Assembly (NCBI GenBank): GCA_037074765.1
Contig: JBAMDO010000046.1
Location: 224,013-288,012 of the forward strand
Source: Mansonella perstans
Taxonomy: Eukaryota; Nematoda; Chromadorea; Rhabditida; Onchocercidae
Length of the DNA: 64,000 bases
Direction: 5' to 3'
Both the position numbers and the translations under genes were made by a program. This document shows positions 39,707-53,000 of this stretch, one piece after another. Numbering within the stretch: the first letter of the stretch is position 1; each line of letters opens with the position of its first letter. A model generated the notes under the pieces. That model did not search any database and was not told the DNA's origin. It saw only the letters and a list, made by a program, of their open reading frames with translations.

Positions 39707-40160
39707 ATTCTTATTTAATCTTAACATTTATCTGCTGTTCCTACTGCTCGCTATTTCGACCCAAGAAATCAACGCAAAGACACTCCAATCAATTCAGTCA
39801 ATTAATTCACCACAGTTAATTTCGACTACACTAATTTCAATCAATTAAGTTCAATAGAAAGAAGCACCATAATTATCTTCACAAAAATCTTCTGAATTAG
39901 AACCGCTGCATATCCTTCGCACAGCACTTGAACCAGTAGTGATTTGCCCATTCAACATTACCTTCGTGTGACCACCCTACCACAAAATGACAAAATGTTT
40001 CTTCGATTACCAAGCTGAAACCCAAACAGTTCACTTGATACAAAAACAGACCATGTCCGCAAACGAAGATGGCAAGCAATTGCAACAACCTTTCGTTTTT
40101 CACCAAAGCTATTCACTTTTTGAAAAAAATGTGAACAATAATAAAATTACTAATATCTAG
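39707..40160. other. Upstream region of sphingomyelin synthase with opposed short frames
   Basis: A 69-codon frame on the minus strand (39897-40106) and a 57-codon ATG-started frame on the plus strand (39987-40160) overlap. The minus frame has no ATG until near its end. Its composition (Cys, Trp and His rich, such as VVGWSHEGNVEW) is unusual for noise. The plus frame includes MSANEDGKQLQQPF. Only one, or neither, can be coding. The stretch also serves as the likely promoter and 5' UTR of the synthase gene. Confidence 0.25.
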
Positions 40161-43100
40161 ATTACCCAAGCACTCGCTACAGTGATATTCCTACGTTACA
40201 TAACTGTACACGAGACATTGCTTCGCAGGAAAGAGACTATAATTTCGGCCGCCAAACTTTATGATACTTCCCAATTAACACCTGACATTCCAGACATATG
40301 AAGAAATGAGAATACCAAAAAATGCATTAAAATAGCAGAAAACATCCAATCCATTATCCTAAACAACAGTGAGGTATCTGAATTTTTCAAACATGCAACA
40401 AATTGCAATCCGAAATTTTATATTTGAATATTAAAAAAAGCATTCAATGATTCCAGAATTATATATCAACATTTATGAATCGATCAGCAGAACAAAATGA
40501 AAATACAAACAAATGCAGAAACGAAAGGAAATTATTGTGATTTCATATTCTACCACACATCATTAACGCAGAAGCAACATCAGCTATAAAAATATTCAGA
40601 GTAAAAGTCAAAATATAATAAAGTAGCTGAGAACTCTAATTCGGTATCACCAAACTTACTAACAAATCTTTTTTTTTCACTCTGCAACACAGTTCTCTTT
40701 AATTGTGAAGGAATTTTTTTCTAAATTTCAAAAAAAAGTTGAACGGATCAACAGCAATTCTTTACACTCAAACCAATTGATTCCTATGACAGGAACAAAT
40801 TATTAAACCATATCTTAGACAATGAATAAATCTGAGACTTACCAATGCATCATATAGCACAGAAGTATACTGAAAAAGTTACAGCTCCTAACCTATCTGG
40901 ATTTGAAGAATTTAAACGCTTATTTAATTGTTACAGAAATCAATAAATTGCAAGAAAGTCCTGAAAAATAAAATATTTGGAATACTTGTAAATATTTATT
41001 TTCTACTTTCGATACCTGTATTAACCTAGATTAGCAGTAGAAAACAAAATTATAGAGAAATATTTTAAAACTCTCAGCTGGTAAAACAACCCCCATGCTT
41101 CTTTTTCATAAAGTAAAAAGTATTTATTTGAAATAACTAATATATTTGAACTTCTGTGTACCTGTTATCCACTTATGGGAATGATTTTGAAAGATGAGTT
41201 AATGCTACTACTGTCACACTGTGTACCATGTTTATCTGGTGTTAAGCTCACATTATAAATGATGTTAAAATTTAAAATAAACAATTTCATATAAGTTAAA
41301 CGTTTTCGTTGGTCGAGCAATACTGCATTTCTGAATTCACTGACAGGAAAGAAAGTATTCACAAATGTTACAGTTTTTTGCTTAGTGGAAAAAAACTGGA
41401 AGCAATACTTATTTCAGCAGTTTAACTATTTGAGAAATGAAGCCATAAGGTAGCGTTGTCGCTTAATTTTATCACGCTACATCATATGCAGGTTTCAGCT
41501 TAAATTTACGGTCAAAGTTGAAGGCTTCAAACTAAATTCAATCATTACTACTTCGTTCGTTGCAATGGTTACTTCTTATTAAATTTTTCTTCCTTAAAGT
41601 TTCTCCTTTTATTCTCCTTAGTAGCAACAGCGGTACCTGGTAAACACAGCAGCGCTATTTTTCATTTTGAGATGCAGGCATCAATCTCTGATATATGGGA
41701 TATTACTGTAATCTTTTTACAATAGTTTGCAAGCACACAACGCTGATAATGTGATTATTAATAGTTAATGGGACCATTTAAATGTTGTTGCAGTGTAGAA
41801 CATATAATCTGACTAATTTGTCTTCTTTTCGAAAGAAACAAGATCCTAGACAGTAGTGCAAAATGAACAATAAGTCACGAAGCATAATTCGAGCATGTAA
41901 TCCAATATTCAAATCACTAAGGACTGTATGCCATTTTCTTACGGTCGCTTCTTAATTGCAATTTAACAAAAAACAATTTCTAAACTTTGCTGTTATTCCC
42001 GTAATATCAATGGTAAATCCTATCTCCAGTACAATGACATGTATCATATATTGCCGATTCTATTGATAATTTTCAGTTTTCAAATTTCAAAACTGATAGT
42101 GTTACTACAATTCATATCACTTCATTCGTTCTCTTATACAAAATCATTACCTATTATTTACCATGACTAGATCACATCAAGCAGAGATTTTTACGTCTTT
42201 AGTAATTTGCAAGCAGTAAATGTCTACAGAATATAAACTGGTCAGAAATCGATCTAAATTCCATGATTTGTAGTTAGTTGTTTGCTGCTTATATTTCAGA
42301 ATATTGCAATTTGCTTGTCTTTCTCTGCGTTATCTACTGCAGAATATTATTACAGCTTACTCTATTAATAATGGATGAACACAATTAGAAATCACAAATC
42401 GTTTTCTTCAAGAACTGAAAAGTTGATCTTTTTCATCTGAAAGCACAAATGACTAAAGTACCATAGCTCTGTCACTGATCCAAAAACTAGATATTTATTG
42501 TAGAGATAGCTAACACAGCCAAGATTTGCGGCAAAAAGTTGGGCTTTAGGGTGGGTAAAAATAGATACTGAAATTAAGTCAAAGTGAAGGACAGAGAATT
42601 TACAACAGTTGCCTTCATATTTAAAGAAATGACTTAAGTTAACAACATTTACGGATAAATTGAGAGGAGGAGGAAAAAAAATATCCAGAAAGACAAGCAA
42701 ATTGCAATATTCTAAGCGTCTATTATATTTCATAGCAAGCTCAAGTTTAGCTACCAATGCAGTATAATTAATAGTGATGCGTTGATAAATCCCGAATGGA
42801 GGGAAACGTATCCAAAATGACTTTAATCTGTTTCAAGACAGAAGTAAAGAAGTAAAAAAACGATGAGAATAATAGAATTAATTGATTTAATAATGTCTAG
42901 ATTATAGTTGCGACAAAAATTATAATCCTTATTATGTATATTTTGTTCTGCATAAATCTGATTTTTGTTTTGCTGCGCCTTACTTATTTTAATTTTCTAT
43001 CTTCTTCCGCTTCAACAATAAGAGAAACTCCCCATTTAGAGCGTAAATCATAGAAAATTTAAAAACAAAATAAAGCTGAATACTTAAACTATATTAATGA

Positions 43101-44090
43101 AGTGAAGAACGTAAAGGATAGGAAAGATTCGTTATAGCGTTCATCACAAATACCTAAGTAAGCAAATAAACAGATTCCTTTAAATAACAAATAACGATCA
43201 ATTGGCATAAATTAGCCTGAATAATCTTAAGCACAAAATTTTTATGAAGATGCTGAAAAACAAAATAAACTGAACTTATGACTGATTAAAACAGCGAGCC
43301 TTACCTGTTTTTTGTTCAATCAAAAATGCATTATAAATTAAAACTATTGCTTTGCCGAAAAACAGAACTGGAAATTTCTGGAGAGCACATATAAAATGAA
43401 CAGGAAGCAAAAATCAAATCTAATGAATCGACCCCTTTCAATATATTTTGTGAAACAATCAAACAAAGAAGTGTATTTTTTTTTTTTTTTTCCAAAACAT
43501 TTCTTCTTGATTTGATCCAAAAATTTTACAAATTTGTACAGCAAAATTTGTTTTGCATTTTGGGAAAATTTTTGGGCTACAAATCAGATACGACTAATGA
43601 AGTGTGATTACCAATGATTATAAAAATGCATCTGTTGTGAGTATGAAATGTGCTCGGTTAAAGATAAAAAGTGTTTATGAGGTTCCGCTATGAGATAGTT
43701 TAATAATAGACTGCCATAATTTCGAGAGCGATACAATTTCTTTGTTTATCACTGCACGTTGTGTATATATATGTTCGAATCAAAATTAAACACTTGCAAC
43801 ATGCCAAAATTCCAGCCCTTTTAACATGAAATCAGTTAATTTTCAACTTGATTATAATTTGAAAAGTTGCAGTTATTTCTGCAAAATTTTTAACCATCAA
43901 TCAACTTAGATCATTACAAATAAAGAAGAATAGCAAAAATTTATTCGCTAATACTAGCAGTAGAAAAAAATAGACTAAAATATCAACATTTGCAAAATTT
44001 CTAAAATGAGAAAATTAATGGGGCACAATCCGGAAAAAAAAAGGTTAGCCGGACATACATGATTAGCCGTGAATAGCGTAATAAATCTCG

Positions 44091-44199
44091 TTTTTTTTTT
44101 TTTTTTTTTTTTTTTTCTTTTTTTTTTCCAATTAAATATGATAAAGTGTGCAACGATTTCAATAAAAAATATTGCTAAAAAAAAAAAAAAAAAAAAAAA
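44091..44199. repeat. T tract and A tract pair, potential hairpin
   Basis: A long T tract (44091-44127, one C interruption) is followed after about 49 bp by 22 A (44178-44199). The two arms are complementary and could form a perfect A/T stem with a roughly 50-base loop. Confidence 0.8.
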
Positions 44200-44394
44200 T
44201 ATATTACAAAATTTGTTTTCTCTTATCAATACCATATAATATGTACATATCACTTCAAAAATATTTTGCAATAACAAAAATACGGTAAATTTTTACTTCG
44301 TAAACACATTACTGATATCAGGAAGCAAATATATCGCTGCAACAGGTAGCTCTTAGCACAAAGAATAATGCGACAGTTAACGAGAATTAGAAAT

Positions 44395-44476
44395 GAGGAG
44401 GAGGAGGAGGAGGAGGAGGAGGAGGAGGGGGAGGAGGAGGAGGAGGAGGAGGAGGAGGAGGAGGAGGAGGAAGAGG
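44395..44476. repeat. (GGA)n trinucleotide microsatellite
   Basis: About 27 GGA/GAG units with one GGG interruption. Reading frames pass through it on both strands (Gly, Glu or Arg on +; Ser on -). The following 80 bases stay open on the + strand up to a GGTAAGC donor-like site, so an exon cannot be excluded, but neither strand resembles a known protein. Confidence 0.85.
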
Positions 44477-45041
44477 TGTAGTAGGAGGAATGGAATATGA
44501 ATTTTGCAGGCCTGACAGGTTCATATGGGAGATGCCAGACGGACGGTTTCAATGTTTTAATATATTCCAGGGTAAGCATACACTACTCCTGTTCCTTTTC
44601 CCACCTTCCATCTCACTCCCATTTCTCTATCATTCTAGACTACCTCCATTTTCTTTCAAAAATTCAATGAATAATAAATCTCGTAAACATAAAATCCTCT
44701 TTGCAAGCTATTAAGCCGATTTTTAATGCAATGGGTATGAGCTAATATGAAATAATGCTAGAAATTGAAAAAGTGATGAATAACAACAGTTTCATGGCAA
44801 ATATGTTGTATAGTAAAAAAAAGGTATTGTAAATAATGTTTGCCTAACTTTTCAAAATTGAAACAAAATAAATTCTCTCTGCCTTACTCAATTTTCATCT
44901 CTCTTAATGCATAATTTTAATCCACCAGCAAAATAAAAGATGTATGCATAAATATAACATCAATCAATGATGATAAACGAATGAGATATTGAATAATTCG
45001 AGTTGATCTAAATTGATCTAAATAAAAAAATACATTTGGAG

Positions 45042-45065
45042 AAAAAAAAAAAAAAAAAAAAAAAA
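45042..45065. repeat. A24 homopolymer
   Basis: An uninterrupted A run in intergenic DNA. No retroelement body or target-site duplication was recognised next to it. Confidence 0.85.
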
Positions 45066-47529
45066 CACCAAAAATTGATCTATTCTTGCAAATAACATGG
45101 AATGTTATAAAAATGTGCAATTCAAACTAGAAGATCATTATTAAGATAAGACTAAGACTAAGTTAACTTAGCATTGGCAAGCGAAGCAAAAGATTGATAA
45201 GTTAGTAGTGGCCATAATGCTAACATTTCTATATTATTATCAAATTCAATAACTACGCAAACTCAATAATTCAATAATTCAATTCAATAATCAACTAACT
45301 ACAACTATTCTTACTGCTAGCAATATCAATCAGCAATGAATATAGCAAAAAATGTGGCTTATAGATGTTTCCCTTCTATACATATATTGGAATAAATTTA
45401 TGATACAAAAGACATGAAATAAACGTAAATAATGCATGATAACAATGTAAGCAATGTAGGAAGAGGTAGAAAGGCTGAGGTAAATAGGAAAGATATGACA
45501 TATAAATAAAATTGAAAAAAGGTTTATGATTGTCGTATTGGGATGTATGTATACAGTTATTTTCATTTTTCATTACAAAAACTTTACTATGCTAAAAACT
45601 TTTTGCCTATTCTATTTATTACATTACATTTTAGATTCTCCTTCTCCTCCTATTCCTTCCTTTCTCTCTGCTCTTTAAAAATAAAATAATTTTTGAATCA
45701 AATTTTGCTAGGCAATGAAAGATAAATAAATTGTCGGATGATATGCCTCGTTAACTATTCTTTTCTTCTACTTTTCTATAAAACAGAAAAATAGTTTTGC
45801 ATACCATACTTCCCATGCATGACCAAGCTTATAATCAAAGGAATAAGTTGCACGGTTACGGTAGTATGAATAATATAATTTATGTCAGGAGATCGAAAAA
45901 TTGACAAAACCACAAAATGCTGAGTGTAATTGTATAGAAGTTTCTATTTGGAGCGATTGACAACTAAGTAAGTATGAATTCCAGCTAAATGCTTAATATG
46001 ACAATGCTATCCTTAGTGTCCGTTTTACATTCTTCAACCACTCGATCTCAGACTGCTAATCATCGATTCATATAATCATTGCATGGAAACCAATAAAGGT
46101 AGATCTACGCATCAAATGTAGGATTCTGTAAACCTTCATTGGCTTTTTGTAAACCTCAATTTTGCCACTGACTTGGTCAAAATATATACTTTCTCTTGAT
46201 GCGGAAGTTGTTCAGTACTGCAGGATAACAGAAGGCATCTCTCAGAACAAATACAACGTGAAATAAAATGTGAGTTTTTCTTACTTTTACATATTAGATT
46301 AAAAGGTAATAGATGATAATGGAAAGAGATAGAGTAGAACATTGACAACTCCAAGAATAAATAATTTGAATAAAAAATAATCACAATAAATATTAATTTG
46401 ACTTATTGATAATTGCTGAATGTAAGATTGTAATGCTAAATAATGATTAACAGGTTAAGTCTTGAAAAGACATTGAACCGTAGTGAAAGTGAAAGATCAC
46501 TGAGTAAATCCGATTAGTATAAGAGATGAAAATAAAATAGTGCTTCCAGCTTTCATCATTATCATCTTACTAAAATCAATCTTGACAAGTTTTGAAAATG
46601 AGATACAGAGGATGTGTTCCATCCTTCTGTTATGCAATGATATAATTTTTGCAAGAGAAGCATCAAGTAGATTAAAAAATGGCTAAGTGCAATGAATGAG
46701 ATTCACACTTCAGATGAAAATAAAAAGAAAATAAATAAAGCAAACTGAAAAGCAATATTTTTTAATAAAATATTTCCTATCAAGGTACTGATTCTGAATG
46801 TTTACAAACTGATGATGGTTCCAATCAATGGGCACATATAATCAGTAAAAGAGATATATATAAGCTTAATCGTTTAGAGCTAAGAAAGTAAATGATTGAA
46901 AGTTCAATTTAAACATTCGAATTGTATGGATGTTGAGGAATGGAAAGAGTTGGTATTAACAGATACAGCAAGAAGGAATCAGTGAGTTGAAGGAAACGAT
47001 GATAGTTTGGATATTTTGCATCATAAATGCGTCAAGGAAATAACAAGGATTTCAAAAGAATTAGTGAAAAGCTCAACGATTTTCTATGATAGCACAGTAC
47101 AAGATAATCTAATAATCACTTCATTACTTTCTCGAAGAATCAAATCATAACATCAGTTATACAGCAGGAATATCGGTGAATGCATTATACTGTTGTGTCA
47201 AGACTTTGACTTTTCATGATTGATACTTTAAGAACTAATGAATTTGACAAAATAATAAGACTTGGCACACAACTAATTAGGTCACCCTGCCACTTTTTCG
47301 AGAAAATCGTGTTAAAAGAGATCTCTTGTAACCTGAAAATTAATCGAAAAACCATAAATCAATGCTGCCCATTAAACTTTCATCAGTTTCTTCAGTTCAG
47401 TGTTTTTAGCACCTAATATTTCCGAATGGGAAAAATGCAAGGTTCAATTTAACGATTTACGTACTCCGTTCTGACGCCTTGAAAAATTCTGCCACTGAGA
47501 TCTGCTTATTAATTATAATTTATTAATAT

Positions 47530-47720
47530 TTATTTTACAGTTGGAACATCAGGAAGACTAAGTTCCTGAAGGCGATTTCTGAAGACTGATTTCTGGCTGC
47601 TACTTTTATTGTCACTAATTACACTAGCCAACAATCTCTGATAGATAGGAACATTAAAACCTTTATCATGTCTTACTAATAGTTGGATACGCAATACACA
47701 CCGTTTAATTATACGAAACA
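47530..47720 (-). CDS. Possible terminal exon of an unrecognised gene
   Basis: The minus strand has an acceptor-like TTTCACCTAG directly before an open frame of 63 codons that ends in TAA. The frame is balanced in composition and includes VPIYQRLLASVISDN and FRNRLQELSLPDVP. An AATAAA overlaps the stop and ATTAATAAA follows, suitable for polyadenylation. Upstream exons could not be placed: a nearby stretch at 48055-48120 on the same strand looks exonic but its phase does not match. I cannot assign a family. Confidence 0.35.
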
Positions 47721-48302
47721 CTAGGTGAAATACACAAAAAAAATCTAACGATCCTGACCATTAAGAACTGGAATAAAAATGAAAATTAATTTAAATTTCA
47801 TTTGCATCAACTCAGATCCAATCTTCCACAGAAACTTTTGAAGTAGTACTGCTTCGATGTTCAAATTCTCACTTAAAATCTTTAGAATTAATCAGTTCTT
47901 CTTATTCTACCGTATAAATATAGAAATCATTACAGCTATATTCAAAAGCAAAGGTCGCGGTAGAAATTCATGATGCTAATATTGCTCTCTGTAATTTCTA
48001 ATTTTTTAAGTATTATATCGCGCAACTCTCTGAGAACAGATTAACTTATTCTTGAACCAATGCATAAAAGTGATAATCCCCTAAGAATTTTAATCTAGTT
48101 AAAATTCTTTCATCCAATAATTCTAACTTTTGCTGCAATTTCCAACAAAACAGAAAATCTTCATGGGGAAGAAAGGTATATCTACTGCTGCTCTTGCATT
48201 TATAATCAACTAAACATACATAGTTTATAATATTAAACGAATGCATGTTGCATAAAATAAAAAACCAGCTTCAATCTTTCGCTGCAACCAAAATTGCTAC
48301 AT

Positions 48303-48362
48303 CAGTGATTCTCAACCCATGATGCGTGAGAAAAACTGGACCACGACAATTGTAGTGCGGTA
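48303..48362. mobile_element. Possible hAT-like terminal sequence
   Basis: CAGTGATTCTCAACC at 48303-48317 matches the common 5' terminal pattern of hAT DNA transposons (CAGTGGTTCTCAACC-like). The partner inverted terminus was not found within a few kilobases and no transposase is visible, so this would be a truncated non-autonomous copy. Confidence 0.3.
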
Positions 48363-48780
48363 AATAGGGAATAAACGGTAGTTAAAAACTATTTTGAAAT
48401 TAACAGAAGTTATTCTTGAATCCTGTAATCTCCGCATAAATAAGAAAGCCAAAATAATTCCTTGTCAGGAAGTTGAATCACAGAAAATAAAGCAGCATCC
48501 TAAAAAAAATGAATGTTGAAAATTTAATATTACTAAAATTCTACGGTCAGGATCAAATGCTTGAGCAATCGTCAGCAAAAATTCTGCATCCACAAAAAAG
48601 AGAATTAACAATTTTCCAGAACATTAAACAATATAAAAGTAATTGAAACTATCCCAAACCCAGTCTACACGATTCAAATTGAGCTGGAAAAATTGTACTA
48701 AAGAAGTAACAGTACTTATGAAACTTTAATACTTTTAAGCAAAAAAAAGCTCCAAATATTTCAGGAAACTTCAAACGCAG

Positions 48781-48993
48781 TAAAAAATAGAATACGAACA
48801 GAATAAGAACAGTAAAAACAGTACGAGAATTTGAATTTACGACTGATTATGTGTAAAATAGAATACAAAAAGAATAAGAAAAGTAAAAACAGTAGGAGAA
48901 TTTGAATTTACGACTGAATGTGTGTAAAATAGAATACGAAAAGAATAAAAACAGTAAAAACGGTTTGAGAATTTGAATTTATAACTGATTATG
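48781..48993. repeat. 71-bp tandem repeat, three copies
   Basis: Three successive copies share AGAATAC at 48789, 48860 and 48931, exactly 71 bp apart, and each ends with GAGAATTTGAATTTA and an ACTGA-rich segment. Copies differ at only a few positions. The array is A-rich on the + strand and has no coding potential. Confidence 0.85.
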
Positions 48994-49394
48994 TATTTCA
49001 TAGAAAATCACCATAAAACGAATCCTGCAGTTTTGCTTCCTTATTATCTTTAGAAAAAAATTCATGATGTCAGCTGTCAAACCAATATGCTTGGACCACT
49101 TGCTGTAAGTTGCAGACGATTTGTATAAACACATTCATTAACTTGAAATACAGAAAAACTTCCAAACGATGAACAAATTACAACCATAAAAAAGATTAAG
49201 ATTAGAAAGAATGTCAGTAAAATATAATCAGAACACCTAAGGCCTGTACAGTAGTAATGCACAGCAAAAAATGCAGCAGTGATGCATCGAAGATCTCCCA
49301 CAGCCATATATGTTATTTCAAAAAGAAGCTCAAATTATTTAAAATAATCCTGAAAAAAAGTATTGCGCATCACGGCCTATGTTGCTTACAAACA

Positions 49395-49492
49395 GCTGGT
49401 GAGATTCCAGTAAGGCCAATTGTATCGAACAAACCCGATGTTGAGACTACTGAAAGGCAGCCTCAATGCAAGACTTATGGACGATCAACATA
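49395..49492 (+). CDS. Possible terminal exon, weak
   Basis: After an acceptor-like TTGCTTACAAACAG, a frame runs to a stop at 49490-49492. It encodes a polar, proline-containing segment (GEIPVRPIVSNKPDVET) that looks more like protein than its surroundings. No upstream partner exon was found, and a 76-codon ATG-started hydrophobic frame on the other strand (49077-49307) lies close by. Family unknown. Confidence 0.22.
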
Positions 49493-50021
49493 AAAAGCAA
49501 AAAACATTTTAAACTGTGTTTCTGAAAGTATACTAATTGTAAACAATATAAACGAAATCGTAACGTTTGATGAACAAAACAGTGCCAGTGAAATAAGCTT
49601 GTTACTTGAATACGCTTCATCTATCTTCGAAGTGAATATTGCGGGCAAATAAAATGAGAGACTAGTATGCAATATCGCCACCTATAACACTCATCACTCT
49701 TGTTAATATGTAATCAGTGCAGATATTTATCCTCAATAGCTTGCTAAAAATTATCCTAGAAGCTAATTACACAAGCTGTTCCAAGTGATTACTATTAGAA
49801 ATTTTCAAATTTGATTTATTATGGAATCCAGTACGTGGAAAATTACACTAAAACGTAACACGACGGCTAATCTTTCACACATTATTTCCAATACTAATGC
49901 AAAGATAAAAAATCAACATTCAATTAATTTGAAAACAATCCATAAAAAAATAAAAAGCTATGCAAAAACGTGCCGCTGAATGAGATCTACAAGAAGAAAC
50001 CTCTTCTATTCCTCAACGCTT

Positions 50022-53000
50022 TTATGTCCACCGAGTTTTTTCCGGAATTTTACTTAGAGGACTTTCATATTCATTGTTTTTCCTTTTTTCTCGCAAAGAA
50101 AGAGGAGCCTGAGGTATGGAAGTCGCACTAGATGCAGTAGAATTATTTGACGGTGATTTAGTTCCTTCGCCTCTTGCACGATTCATTGCTCTTTCATCCC
50201 GATCTTGACTGTTGTTAAGTTCACTCCTGTATCCACCAACTACATACCTTAAAAAAACAGTTTAATAAAATGCTTGGATGCTAAAAAGTTAGTGACCTAA
50301 TTCCCAATCAGTGCAATTCACCGGTTATGCAAAACCAAATTAACTTAATCAAACACACATGGCTAACTTCAAAACTTCACACTTCTTATATATATATATA
50401 TATATAGGAATCTATCTGAAAATACTACCTTTTCACTTGACGTGGATCAACAGCAGCACGTATCTGTGGCATCCAGCCACTTCCCGAACCACGACGACTT
50501 TCATAACTACCAACCCGCTCAGCATTATGTTCTTCTATTTGATTATTTTCGTAACCAGATGAATGCAAACGATGATCCTGATCGCGACTTTGAGTCGTTA
50601 CCTGCGCTGCTGCCCCATATATAGTATCAACTCCAACTCTTGACGTAGATGTTGAGGGTATTTGTCCCATTTGAATTAAGCTATTGGGCTAAAAATACAA
50701 GGAAGTGTAGAAAGATCTTCAAACCAGAAAAAAAATATGAAAATTTTCACCAGAAGCTGCATGTCGAAGGCAGCTAATTTTTTTAGCTTACTTAAAATAA
50801 CTAACAGTGTAAACAATATTTACCGGAGCAAGACGTGGATCCAATGGAGCAGTTGTGGTTGAAGCTAATCGTGAATCAGCAACAACTGTTACACGTGGAT
50901 CACTGACTGTTGTCCTTTTACGCGGGTCTCGATTAACAGTCGACATCCTTGGATCAGCTAACCTTGATGCACTGCAAAGGGCCATTCATTACAACAGCAA
51001 TAACTACGCAGCAAAATTTAGCGCGTTTGAGCTCAAAAAAATATCGATCTGCATATCCTCATTCTTTTGTTATTTAGACGTTGTTTTCATGACTGAATGA
51101 ATTTTTAGCATGATTAACCTTGACTCGTCTTTTGAAAGAACAGAAAGAACAGCGGACTGAGCAGCAGATGCACTTGTCGTATTATTCGACTGCTGCACAA
51201 AGATTTGAGCCGGTTGTGGTAGTGGTGGTGGTGCGGCATTCATTAAGGAATTCGTAAAAGCATCAAACTGTGACGCCAGTGCCTTCTTGATACGCGGATC
51301 GTTACGGAGACCAGCATCAGTTAACGACATCTAAAATCAGCGTCGTGATGACAACAGTTTTTCAAATTAAAACCAACAAATGAACTGAAAAAACATATCA
51401 CCATATTTTGTATGATTACAAAACATTTATGCTAAGTTCCTACATACCTGCAATATTTGTGAATCTATATTCGCCTGAGGACTTGGTACGTCATCGACAG
51501 GATGTAGTTTCCAAGCAAGAATATTTGTTTCTGGAATAGTTGGAGCATTTTCGTTTGCGACTGCATCTGGATCAAACATAGGTGGACTTGCTGGAGAATC
51601 TGCAAAATTTTATTCACATTATTATCTGTTTTTCACTGAAAGTTAATAAGTAAAGCTGAAGAGTGTAAACTGCGGTTATTCAAAACACAAAGAAAATCGA
51701 TACTGAATACAAACCATCCACAATATTATCTTTTTTCACTTTAGCTGTTATTTGTTCCAGCATTTTGTTGATGTTAAATGAATTATCTTCCTCATCCTCC
51801 ATTGAACTGCGTTTCTCAACACTTGCCTAAACAGATGTTTTGACAGCAACACAACGATAAAATGTTTCAATCAATTTACTGTCAACTGCAACGCTACGTT
51901 AGAAAACAAACCGAATATTGCTGTAGGATAATCGCTGCACTCTGAACAGGTTGAGGCGGTGCTAATCCAGGGACAGCACCGCTCAGCGATGTTGGATTCA
52001 CAACAGTTGTAGCTGGCATTGAATGATGCGGAAAAAAAGCAGGATAAGGAGTCGGATTAGTCCCCAAAGGTGGTGGTATGACGAGCTGAGGTTGAGCGAT
52101 AGTAACTGGTGCTCCTGATGATGATAGAGTTGGCACAATGACAGCAGGTGGAGGTATAACACCTCCAGTTATTCCGCCATCTGCAGTCACCGTAACAATA
52201 GTGGGAACCGCTGGTTGAGCACCAGGTGAAGAACTTGGTCCACCAGGAAGCAAAACTCGCCGTTTTAGAGGTCCTTGCGGAATAGCTATCCGTGACGCTA
52301 ATTCATCGTCTTTCATCATCTGAAATATATCAAACTAGTCTTACAAAATAACAATCCTCGGGCAAGAAGACATCACCTTAATTCACTTTCACTTTAAGAA
52401 ACTCGTAACCTGGTCGAATATTGGCTGTGTGAAACTGTTGAGAGGTAAATGTGAAAATTGACAAGGATCTTTCGAGCATTCTCCTTTATGAAAAGCTTTA
52501 CAGGGGTATTCTCCATGCAGTAAAGGACACTGGAGACCTTTTTTACAAAAGCCTTGTTGATAGAATTTGCATAGTTCAGCTTTGCGACCAGAATCTGCAG
52601 CATCGTGAGAATACGAACAGCTGTCGCCCTAAAATTTTGTGACTTGCACCTTTGCAATTTTTTGAACTTTAAGATTTCTGTAATTCTTTTAATCATAGAA
52701 AACACAACGATAAAAACTTCAGCCGCTGCTGAAACAATTAGGCTATGGACTGATTTACTTTTGACACAGAGCAGATAATTAAAATAAATCAAGATTACTT
52801 ACATCTCTACAATACCCCTCACGGAAGAATTTACAAATCTGACGTTCGCCCCAGCGTCCTCGAAAACCTCGTCCGCGATAACAACCCCGCACTGGTGGCG
52901 AATGTCTTGGTCGTTTTGGGCCACCATATATTGGACTTACAGAGCGTCGACGACTGCAAAAAGAAATGGTCTGCTTATCAAAAACAAAAATCTAAATTTA

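Larger units (their letters stand above)
40161..50021. other. Long intergenic region with repeats and orphan exon candidates
   Basis: About 9.9 kb with no multi-exon gene that I can assemble. It holds A/T tracts, a GGA microsatellite, a 71-bp triple tandem repeat, a possible hAT terminus and isolated exon-like stretches at 47530-47720 (-) and 49395-49492 (+), all listed separately. Most other open frames are AT-rich noise. Confidence 0.5.

Noticed and set aside
39434..40106. Two-gene operon made of the upstream frame and sphingomyelin synthase
   Set aside because: Spacing of about 190 bp would suit a nematode operon, but the upstream frame lacks an ATG and its coding status is doubtful.
48307..48361. 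Exon encoding DSQPMMREKNWTTT with acceptor and donor-like ends
   Set aside because: It starts exactly at a CAGTGATTCTCAACC sequence typical of a transposon terminus, and its phases fit no neighbour exon.
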